Origin: Marisa cornuarietis
Taxonomy: Eukaryota > Mollusca > Gastropoda > Architaenioglossa > Ampullariidae
Direction: 5' to 3'
Assembly (NCBI GenBank): GCA_004794655.1
Contig: SMMW01000522.1
Location: forward strand, 1,612,001 to 1,676,000
DNA length: 64,000 nt
The notes under the pieces are model-generated. The model ran no database searches and was not told the DNA's origin. It saw nothing but the letters and a program-made list of their open reading frames with translations. Of this stretch, positions 50,201 to 62,200 are shown piece by piece; position 1 is the first letter of the stretch; each line of letters opens with the position of its first letter. The position numbers were made by a program, and so were the translations under genes.

Positions 50201-53200
50201 ATTTACACACTAGTCCTCAAAATAGCGCACGAGGTTCTAACCTAGTAGATTAATAGACAGGGTAATGATTAAGAGGCACGGATGGGTTGCTAAAGTAAAG
50301 TTCAATCAGCAATGTGCAAGCACAGCATATAGCCTGTTAGAATCACACCGGAAACTGACAATCGGTCTTCTTGCTCCACTGAACCAGACACGTGACATGC
50401 CCGCACCTCTGTGCAGACCATTTGCTGTACTACTTAAGTCGTGATGCGACTAGGTTCCCAAACAAAACCAAACTTGGTCTCTTGGTCAGATGACGACTAA
50501 TCATACATCATCGCCTTGCATTGCATGCACCCTCGTTTTGCACGGAAAATAAGAACAGAAGTGGAATCGATAAACACTAGGCGTGTATACAACAACTTTC
50601 TTAATCTAGTCCGCAACAACCACCATCAACTGCACAGCGTGTTTTAGAGTTACGAGTACTGAGCTTGTGAAAAGATGCAATATTGAAATACCAAGCTTTT
50701 ACTAATCATGTAAGTTGTTAGTTCAGCCAGTAATCAGATTAATATCAAGAACGAAGGTGAATTCCGTTAAGTAATCCTGCAATGTATACTTTTAAAAAAC
50801 ACTTAAAAGAACTGCAGCTCTGATATAAACACGATTCTTACTTTTCTGGCCTCGAGAGCAGCAGGTCCTTCTTCTGGAAACAGCTTTCTTCTGGCCATTG
50901 TGCAGTTTGTATTCAGATTATCCTCTGCCTGCGCGCTAGTGACCAAGAATCACGTGGTGTCACGTCACAAAAGGTCACGCAGCCGCGCTCCGATCTCGGG
51001 TCAGCGAAATGTGAAGAATGAGGCGCAGAAAGGAAATACCCTTGAATTTGTATCCTTCTTTGGCCTCGAGGTCTCTGACTGGTGACGAACTCACAGGGCC
51101 CTTCGGAACTTCATTTGATACGATGTTGTCGGCCTATATTCTGGATAAATCTTGAAGCCAGCCAGCCTCGGACATATCAACAGAGATGGCTCATCGTGTC
51201 TAGATCGTTCCCTACCCCACCAACATCCATTCTACAAGATTGTGTCCCCCCCACCAACCAGACAGTTTCACCAGTCCGCTGCTTTTGGCAAAAAGGACAT
51301 TAAAAACTAATACAAACAAAATCACTAACAGCTATTAGCCGGCACGTTCTCGTGTTGCATTTTAGTTTCCATATTTGCATGACCGTTATCTTTGTTTCGA
51401 GTCTCGTCATCACCGTTTGGGCAGGTGAATGCACACACGCGTGTACATACATATACGTGCAGGGTGTCTTACTCTAAAAGACTCCGGTCCCGAATCCTTG
51501 ACGGCGGCGAGAAGCGCGCGACAGTCTCACCCCACGCGACGCCCGAGCAGGACTGACACCACGGCGTCTTCAGGGTTTTGTCCTCCATTCGCCACCCCCC
51601 GCACAGCTTGAGCATGCTTAGGGGGAGGGGGGAGGGCGAGTGGAGGCAGAAAGAAGCAGCAGCTTACGCACGAATGGTATCTGGCCAAAGTCTGTGGCCG
51701 AGCATTTTACACCTCCACACAGGCCCGGCCGTCCAGCCCGCCTCCCGCTCGATACATGGCGATGGGAAAAGGTTGACGATAGCCGCTGGACCCCTGGCTG
51801 CACTGTGTACGGACGAGGGCCTTAGAGCCCGCTGGTCATTTCCGCTAAGCGGGCCACTGGCCAATCCTATGACTACTATCAAGGCCGCGAACTCTGGTCC
51901 CCCTTGGGCACAGCGTGGACTCCGAGAAGAAACGGAGAAGGCTTCGGTAGGTAGCGGAAGTAGACGTCAGCGCTCACCACTTATCGATCTCTCCGTCCAC
52001 ACACACAAAGTACTGTCAAGATCCTAGCACCGCGTCCACAGTGATCAGGAACAATGATGTCAAAGACGCCAAATCGCCGAGTTTAATTTTATTTTGGTCT
52101 GGAGTAACCTGCCACTTATCTCCCTGCCAGTAAGATACACTCCAGTAGTGAAAGCACAGTCAGCCTCCTGCGTTCGAATCCATGATGCAAACAATTATAC
52201 AACGCTAGTGTCTGTGGCTGACCACTTTGAAGCTACATCAGAACACTTCAGCAACAATGCCGCTGAAAGGGTCCTCACCACAAGCTCTTTTCGGCACCCC
52301 ATTTCCAAGTGCAAAGTTTTTGAAGTCAAAAGCTTCACTAGCAATCAAGTGTCCTGGCAAGCATGCAATCAGGTGTGAAATCGGTCGATTGAGACGCGGG
52401 AGATCGAAGGCAGCATTGTCGCTTTGGAAAAAAAACAACCTGTCGGTTTCCGGATGTCGTTATCACCGCGGATGGAGTGCGTTGTCTCTAAGCCAGTGCG
52501 CTCGGATGTGCGATGCCCAAAAAAAAAAAAAGTCATGACAGTCACCCTTTCAGCCTTAATGGCAGCCTTTCGTACGTCGATTTTTGGCGCAAATCGTGTC
52601 CTGGCCTGGAACTATTGACTGGCCTCGCATTACAGCCCCCCTTGTGATTATGGGAAATGTGGGAACTACGCAGCAGACCACGAGTTCCATCACATCCATG
52701 TTAAAAAAAACAATTTTGTTAAATACTGACAAAAAGAAAGACTCCTGGCGCCTGTCAGCCTGCATGAATACTTACAGTCGTAAAGCCACTTGATGTATAC
52801 CAAGAACCTTGTTTCTCTCTTAACAGCAAAAATCAGTGGCAGCGTTTTGTCTACTCACAGAACTCTCGATTCCAATGTCAATTGATATATGAACAAAGAA
52901 AAAAAATCTGTCGGTTCTCAAAACCCGTGTGATCCATTGCAGGTTGGACGAAATGACTGCCTTGAAATCTGAGGGAAGCATGGGGTCAGTTCCTGTGCAC
53001 TCCCGAGAGCACAAAAAACAAGCAAAACAGTCAGTCCTCCCTTTGCATTCCCGATGAACTCATTCAGTGCTTCGCTCGACAGGTAACGTAGCCAACACCC
53101 AGCAGCTGGAGTTTCCAAACGGTGCTGTTCTAAGCCTACGTGGAGACTACGTCGTTTAGTCCGGTGGTCGCTGAAAGGACTCTCCCCTTCCCACGACACA

Positions 53201-56200
53201 GAAGTGAGACGTGTCGTGAGGCTCACTTGACCAGACCAGTTCAATGTGATGCCGAACCACTCTCCCCTTCTTTCGTTTCACGAAAGCAGACGACAGTTGT
53301 GATAAGTTTGTTGATACTTCCTTCAGACAAATGCGCGTGTAGCCGTGCTATTTACATCTCGAATCAAGACCTCAGCGATGTGTCACCACCGCTAGGCTCT
53401 TAAACCCCAACCCTGAGACTGGGATACGACAGGCATGCCTACAAAAACATTCTCCAGTCGGTGAGGAGGGGTTGAAAGAAGAAAAAAAAAAGAAAAAAAG
53501 ACTTCAGCCACCTCTGTGGCAAAATCTGTTTTCTCCAACTGCTCTTCACGACTTTCTTCACGGCACTGGCAAGAGCTCCTTTTCCATACTTGTCCGTCCT
53601 CTTCCCAACCGTGCAAGCCGTGTAAGTGGCGAGAGCTTTTGACAGTAATAGCAGCTTCCATGAAGAGGCGAGTGGGCGCCAGACACGAGGCGAGGGGACC
53701 GGCGGTCTCAGGGCGCCAAGTGGCAGTAAAGATGACGGTCGACAGCTCTTGCGCTAACTTATCGTGACCTGTCGAGGGCCTTCCAGAGAGCTGCCACGCT
53801 TCGTCAGAGATGGTCGTGGCGCGAGAAAATGGTGGCCCGTCTGGTGCGGTGATGCGCCGACACCGGCGTTTCCAGTCAAGCGGGCAGTTGACTGCTGGCT
53901 AAAATGGCTTCTGTCAGCGACACGTAAAAACCTTTTAAGCCGGGCAGTGACCGTGCGCTCTCCCAGTGAGGATGAGAGTGAGGGTGGGTAGAGGGTGAAA
54001 GAGAAAGAGGGCTGATCGATAGTCACACACATTTATATCGGCGGGAAGGGAGACCCAGGGTCTTCACAGTGTATATTATTACGAAGCGGCGACTGCTGGA
54101 AAGGTAATAATGTTAGTGCGTTTCCTGCCTTGATTCGCAGCACCACCTGGAGACTTTTCTTAGAAGCTGACTGACGAAAGCGGTGAAGGGTTGACAAGAT
54201 GTTTGTGCAGCAAGATACAACGTCTGCCCAATGAAACGCTAGTCCTGTTGACAAAACGAAAACTTCCAGAGAACGAACGGGGGCAATGTCAGCATCGTTC
54301 TGAAAGAGTGCTCCGCATGTGATGGGCAACGCACTGGAGGTTTTTGTTGGCTGTCAGCTCTGCCACCAGGGTGCGCTAAAAGACGAAGTCTCTCGAGACA
54401 GGCAGGAGACAGATGCCGGGCCTGCTATTGATGGTTGTCACACCAAAACAAAAAGTGGAAGACGTTGTCAACGAGGACCTCAGACTGTGTGCTCAGCTGA
54501 AATTAAACGAGGCTCTTGGTGTGAAAGGGGGCTTTACAAGGTTCCCTCCACTCTCCCCTCCAATCACCCTCACATTTTTTATTCAAGCTAGCCTCATCCA
54601 GTCACAAATATGAACAAAATGAAAGTTATTCCTATGTCTGCGGGACAGATGATACAGCCAACAAAAATATCTTTTTTGGACAGTATCACCTCCTCCCCGA
54701 AAAAAAACGAAAAAAAAACAAACCAACGTGACTGCCAGGGAACAAAATGTCCAAATAATTTCACACGAAAATGCACTCGCTTGTGCATTTAGGCACAGTG
54801 GGAAAATCCCTAAAGATGTTAAACATCCACTATGTCCAGTTCCTCTCATTCATTATTGGTCTTCTTGGAACTGAGCTCATCGCCAGTCTCATTTCACGAT
54901 GAATACTTCATCGACAGGGTCATTGTGTGACTAAAACCACCATGATGCCAGTGTGATTAAGACCACCCACCGTTAGCCAGTTGTCAAGAGAAACACGTGC
55001 AACATGTGCGAAAAAGGGGAGCAACCACTGCTTCCCACGATATAACACTTGCTGTTCAAATACCAAGAAATACAGGGAAGTCTGAAGTGGTTTACACAGA
55101 TATTACGAATCCAATTATGTCTCGCAACCCGTCATCAATGTTTCGTCCTTGAAACTTTTTTTTTTCCAAATCCATGATTTTACTAAAAAAAAAAAAAAAA
55201 AAAATTATTTACCTGTATAACCGCTGTCGTTTAGATATTTATGTCGCGAGTCTTAGTCATTTGGTAATCAATTTTCTGTTTGCTAGTACCTGATGACACT
55301 GGCTGGTTGCGGTACGGCGATTTAACGGTGCACTCATGAGGAAACGACCCCGTCAACTTGTTCTTTCTTGTCTCGACAGACCATTAAGTGGAGGCTGCAG
55401 TTCATTCCCTCTGCATTTACGCAGGGTCAACCTGCGACTGAGCCAATTAAATTTTTGTACATATAAAAAACAGATATTGTAGGAATCAGAGAGAGAGCTG
55501 ATCTTTGTTTCGCGATATGGATAATATCAGGTCATTAGGAAATGGCACGTCTGCTCGAAATGCACCTATTTTTAAAGTATTAAAAAAACTTTTACCTAAT
55601 CGCTTTCTCACTCTACTTCCAGTTTTTCTGTTCATGTTTCTGTTTTGTTATTCTGGCTTAAGAGTCTGTTGGAGCCCAAGAGTGCTCAAGAGTCTGTTGT
55701 TAAACAGAGTTCGTGCAGGAGCATGACAGCTTGTCGCTGCTGCTTAATCATTTCACTTTAACAAAAGGGAAATGAAAGACGACCAGTTTCCTATACCTCA
55801 TCTTGTACTAACATCTTTAATAATACTAGAGCAAGTGACAAAGACATAAGCTGCGTTTCGCGGGTGTGTTAGGTCGCACCCAGGGTACGTGTGACGGTGA
55901 TAAGGGGGTGCGATTCCCTGTTTCAAGACCTAACACCCCAAGGCTTCTTTTCCACCACCCCTCCCATCCACTCTCAGCGCACTGATCGAGCCTCGCCTCC
56001 CAGTAAAAACTAATCATTCCGGTTTCTGAAGCAGACAGGAGAACGTGCTTAATAGAGGTGAAGATGTTAAACCACCGACAAGTCTGATCACTTTCGATTT
56101 TCTCAGATAAATTCCTTTCCGCAACCGTCCTTGGCCCACCAAGTTCTGCCCCAATCTTCTCGCTATATCCTCATTTCCCCGACCGCATCAACAGAGTTTT

Positions 56201-59200
56201 CACAAAGCGCAGGGATGGGGTTGGAAGGAGGCCTGAACTACGGGAGGAGCTGGGAAAGGGTTGGGGGAGGGGGAAACAACGATACTCCGCCGCCCACCGC
56301 TACTCTCATGTGTTGTGGATTAACAATCATGTTTACATGTGAACTGGCGCCAGCATCACTCTTTTCTTAACCCCTACAACAGCACGACACTAGCCAAAGG
56401 ACCAATGCCCGAAAACCTGCGTTTATGTAAATCCATAAACATGTTTATTATGCCTAACACGCGGTTCACGTGCGTGCATATACACGTTTTCTAGGATTGT
56501 AGCCAACGTATTAGATGTAATGGAAAGATGTAATATTCTACCATCAACGTGTCTGGGCCACAAGTTATCATAACACCAGCCTATGGTCATAACTGGAATC
56601 AATAATACTAAAAAATAACGACGCTGGTATGTAATAATGGAAGTATGTGCTAACATGTATTAACACAAACCCATGTAACTAACATAAATCCAGAATTATA
56701 ACACAAATCTGAAGTCACAAGTCAAAGTTTATGATCTTAGTTTAGGTGTACGGCAAGCGCAGGGTGCAGCAAGTATCTTATCCCCACAAGTCACGTGCCA
56801 ACAGAACAAGCCCAGGGTGCAGCAAGTATCTTGTGGGACTCCTCCCCCGCAGTCCGCTTATTGATTGTCCCGCCGACAGCGCCGCTAAGCTCCAACAATG
56901 CAGACACACAGGCGGCGGGAGACATCCCAGCAGCCATCATCCCCCACAGCTACGTGAAACCCGCGCATTCGAGCACTATTAAAAAACACTAATGTTATTC
57001 GCCTCCCCCTAGAAATGCAGTTATCGCAATCACTTTTGTTGTTGTTGTTGTTTTGCCACCTGAACCTTGAGCTCGAAATCCAAACCGAGATATACAATTC
57101 ATGGTCTTAGGTTGGGCTGGGGGGAGGAGAGAAAAAAGACGCATATAGAAAGAAGGAAAAAAGATACTGAGAGACAGATAAAGGAGATGTGGGGGACAGG
57201 GAATCTCTATTGTCTCGGACAATTATCGTGTAACCCACTCGGGTACAGCAAATGGCGCCGAGGTGCGTGTCACGCTATGCCAGACATGTATGTTGGTTAG
57301 GTGAGAGAATGGAATGAGAATCCTTAAAACGTGTGCTCAATAATAATAATTTCAAAGAATAAGAGGAGAAAAGAAAAGGTTGCAGTTCCTATTTCACATA
57401 AAACACAACCACTGAAGCCAATGACAGCGGCAGGAGGGTATACTAAGTGCTGGTATACTAAGGGTTCAGTTAAAAGTTGCCGGTGTTTTCTCTAAACATC
57501 GAGGTGACTGCACTGTGAACGAGGCTTCGCGTTCATCGAGCCAGCCGGTCAATAACGTTTTTCTTCCACCTGGTACAAGAAGCTCGCGGTGTACAGCGTC
57601 CAGCAGGCGCTGAGTTAAAAGCCAGCGACCAATCATTTGGCGCTCAATCATGCCCCCCTAGTGTCTGGCATTACTCAAACAGCACGTGGGGCTGGTGGAC
57701 ACGGCTGCAATCGATGCCAACACCGTATGCACGCACGCTGGTCGGACGCACCGTTAACCGCACGCCCTGTGCTGGTAAAAGGAAAAGCACCGGCAGACAG
57801 CGGTCCTTCTGGCTGGGGACAGGACGAGTTGCCTCCCTTACATCGATTTACAAAATTTTATTTTGTTTCTTGCAAGACTGGGTAATGGACTAGTGTTAAG
57901 GAAACAAGTCCCTTTTTTTTTTAAAGGACCGTGTCTTCATCTTTACAAACGCTGAATGTCAGGCTCACACGGTCTGTTTGAGACAGCATGCACCAGCTGC
58001 GCCAAATAACTCACTTCCTACAGAAGTGAATGTTTGATGTGACTGCTTGATTGACAATGAACAACATGCTCGCCTTGTTGTGTGCCAGCAAACGCAACGA
58101 CCCGCCCCCTACTCCAACACAAAACTTTTGGGACTGGACCAAGCCTGCGCAGAACAAGAGCCGAGTTGTACAGACAGACTGACGCTACTGGACGTGCAGC
58201 AACGGCTTGTCTGTTTCTTCCGTCGCGACTACGTGCATGAGACGTCGTAGCCACACTAGAGTACGAGTAAGGCGGAGAGAGGGAGACGCATCCTTCACAC
58301 GATGCTGCTGCTCCCCTTTCTCATCGGCTTCAGCCACAACCATGCCAACCGCGTGTTTCCGTCAGCCGCTGTTTGTGATCAGCTGCTTAGACCTATGTTG
58401 CCATTAAAGACCAACCTGAATGGTTTGCGATGTTTGCCTATATCGGTAGATACAGGCGATATAAGACTAACCTGTAAATTTTAGCCTCCAAAACCAATCC
58501 GTTAATTAATTATCCGCTACGATTCGCACTTACGATCAACAAGCGCTGCTAACAGTGTGTACGTCACAGTAGTGCACCATTCACAACACTAGCAGCCGTC
58601 AACACCAAACAGAGAGAGAGAGAGAATGAGCGACAGTTCGGGTTATTCGGACACTGAAAGTCTGTATTTCTCGTGGTTCTGAAAAACTGCTACTTTAGCA
58701 CGAGAAAAGCAGACTTTAACGTCCAAATAGTCCCAACTGTCTCTCTCTCTCTCTCGCTCTGTTTGGTGTTGACGGCTGTCGATGTTGTGACTGGTGCTCT
58801 AGTGTGACGTAGTACACTGTTAGCGGCGCTCGTTGATCGCTGGTGCAAATCGCTTACTTTGCTAGTGGATAATTAATTAACGGATGGGTTTTGGAGACTG
58901 AAATTTACAGGTTATGTTTATATCGCATTTATCTACCGATATCTGCAAAATACGCAAACCATTCATGTTGGTCTTTAACCGGACAAATTTGGACGAAACG
59001 TTGCAAAAGTTTTTGTTTAACCGTCATGTAAAATATAGCCGTCGCGTAAAGCGTTTTTTGGTCAAATGTCTGTCCGCAATTCTGACAAACATAATCTTTC
59101 TTTATACACACAGCTTCGCACGAAGGTAGCATAAGGGGGGGAGGGAACATAGCCACACGTATTCGCAAGTGTAACCCCGGGTGACAAGGATACGGAGGTG

Positions 59201-62200
59201 TTCAAGGTGTTGCAGCTTGCGTTTCCCAATCTCCTAGCAACCTTGACAGAGAAATAAGCGGACTAAATTGTGCTGCGTGGCGCACAAAGCGAGGGCTGTC
59301 CAAGTTTGAAGTCACGTGATGTAAAGTGCGAGGAGATGCGACCTCTCACTGGTGCCCGGGCTGTCAACACTTCCGTGACGCAGCTTCGCTCTTGGACGCA
59401 CAACATTCACGTCACTTCCATTACTGGACGACGACTTGAAAAGGAAGTTCTTCATCCTAGGCAGACACTCAAGACAAGGCCAGCATTCTACAATGTGTTC
59501 CACTTTCTAATAGCACAGTCGTTATCCTATATACTCTTTGTTAAAATTTAAGAACCCTGTTTTGTATATAATATGACAAATTATGCAGTGAGCTCAGCTC
59601 AGTCAGAGTTGTTTCCGACGCGGCCTCACCCGGACAAGCGCACCTTTAACGGCACCTTATTTGTTTACACCGACGAAACGGAGCCTCGTGAGCCACAGAG
59701 CATCCCGATATCCTCGATTCAAAGAGATGTCAAAGAACACCGCCGCCACAAAGTTATGCGATGTTTGTGGTCCAATCACAGGTCACCCCATCCGTCACGT
59801 GACCTCTCCCGTTCAGCTCAAGCAAATGGTTTTGGCCAACTGACAGCTATTAGTGAAAAGCATCTGTTGATGGGGTTTCATTTTTAGCACAATTGGCTGG
59901 CTTCAACGACCGGGGAGGGGGGGTGAGTGCAAGATAGAGGAAGAGATAGGGATAAAGAAAAAAAAGTTCGCTGCGACCAGCGGGGCAGCATGGACTTGTA
60001 GAGCGGCGCCATGTTAATAAGCCCGTCTACCCACAGGGACTCGCCCCCCTCAGTCATCTTCGAGCCGCAAGGGGACAAAACTTGTAGAAAAATGGCAGGA
60101 GATTGTCACTGGCAAGAGTTCTATGGAAATCATCGGCAAATATTCTGGGTAATTTCTGGGTTCAATATTCTTTTTTTCCGACTTTCGTGGATGGAGTGCT
60201 TACTATTCGCAGTCACTGGAATCCATGTCGCCTGATCATTCTTTTTCCTTTCGTCTACCTCATGCAAAAAAGCAGGATAGCAGCTGTCAACGCATCGCCT
60301 TTGACATGCCAAAAGTAATTAGTTTTCTGACGTGAATACATGTTTTTATATACACTGTACTTACACACGCCATACTTATGACAAAACGTGGACCAAGAGA
60401 ACTAATGTGATCGTAATGTTGAAGAAAACCTTGACAGCTAATCCACCCTCCCCCACAAAAAAAGAAACTACATTCATTCTGCAATACAAAAGTCATCATG
60501 CGATTCTTCTTCTTTGAGCAACACCGGGAAACACAAGCTGATAATCAATGCTGGCCCTGAAATATTTATGGCGAGCATAGCGTGCTACACGGCATGAGGG
60601 GAGCCGCGTGGTCCGTGTGTGATAACGAGGCTCCAAACACGCCCACTTGTCACAACAGCGGGCAAAACTATCCGTCCCCCCCCCACCCATCTCCACCCCG
60701 TATATTATTCACAGCTCGTGACATCGTATCCCAGCTCCCAGGGTGTAGTTAAGACAAACAGATGTCTCGTGAAGATGGCGCATGGACGCAAATGATACAA
60801 GTCTCGTCAGACGCCATTTCACTTTTATGTCACCTGATCACGCGCTGTGTCCACCAAGAAGCATCTACCTACCCATCAAATCGCCGCTTACATCCATGTT
60901 CAAACGTGCGCGCGCTCGCGCGCGCACACACACGGGAATACGTGTGCACAGCTAAAATTCAGCTAACTATATAACTGAACCATATGTCTGTTCCTCAGAC
61001 AGCCGATGATGGTACAAAATCCGGGGATTTTGCTTGTCTTGCAGCGCAATCAGCTATGCCGAGGAGCTAGGGTTACATTTCTCGACAACAACCGAGAATC
61101 AAATCGCACTCCCCCGACCCCCATCTTTCCCCGTAGCCTTATTACAGTAAGATGATTGATGATCGAGAGCAACGGCTCTCGAGGCTGAGACGCCAGCCAG
61201 CAAACCATCTGGTCTCGCCTCCAGCCCACGTCGACCATCGCATCAACAGCACTCTTTTCTCGCCCGTGACAATAATAATAATAAAAACGAGGGGGGTGGG
61301 GAGGTCGCTGGTTGAGTCTTGCTGCGAGAGTTGTCGCCGCTAGTGGCGGCGCGCCGGGCAAGTCCTCGCTGCTGCTGCAGCTATCGTGCATCTCATGAAT
61401 ACAGATCCGCCATTAACTTGGAGACAAAGTTGGGCCGGACACAGCCAGTCGAGATATCGTGTCGTAATAAATCTGCGTGAAAACAGTCACAACATTCACC
61501 CAGCGGATCGCTTTTTTTTCATTATTTTTTCCTAATTCCTATGAATCAAATTACGAAAGAAGCAAAAACTATGGGGAACACTTTGCATTCTTTTCAAATC
61601 GTCAGACATACATTCACAGTCTGAAACCACTTACACGCTCAATGAAGAACCAGAAAGAATCCTTCCAAAGCATGTTAGTCTCCGCCGATGGCGTGCCAAG
61701 CCGCTATATCCTGCCAAGTTAACAGCAACCTTTGAAATGACAAGAATGAGCACACACAGTGCTCGCCTCCCCGCCGCTTCAGGAGCTGCTGACATCAGGA
61801 AACCAACGGCAAACAACGTGCTGTTGTTCCAATGTGAACCGTTACACAGCGCCACTCTCCTGCCGCAGTACCAACCTTCGCTACCTAACATCGTTTAGTC
61901 AAGGACTATCGTGTAGCAGCATCGAATCGTCTGCTGCTGGCAGACTATGTAAGCAACATCCAAGCGACCAAGCCTTGTCCTCGAGAAGTGACACACAAGT
62001 CAGTTGGTAGACATTTTACTCTCCCTAACTGAGGACGAGAAAATGTTTCGATCGCTGGTTCGCAAGACTTTAAAGTACTCGGAGTGCTGACTGCCGCGAG
62101 GGGATTACCATTAACAGAAAAGCAAACAGACTTTATTACTTTTTTATTTTAGCACTGGTCTAAGGAAATGGCATCTTCCGTGTTCGATACGACGCATCCA

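Larger units (their letters stand above)
39421..50841 (-). other. Long 5' intron of tetraspanin B, proximal part
   Basis: Apart from the listed tandem repeats, I see no coding exon on either strand. Short open frames lack domains and splice support. Confidence 0.5.

Noticed and set aside
52160..52190. GTTCGAATCC, a tRNA T-loop-like sequence
   Set aside because: No A box or cloverleaf can be built around it on either strand.
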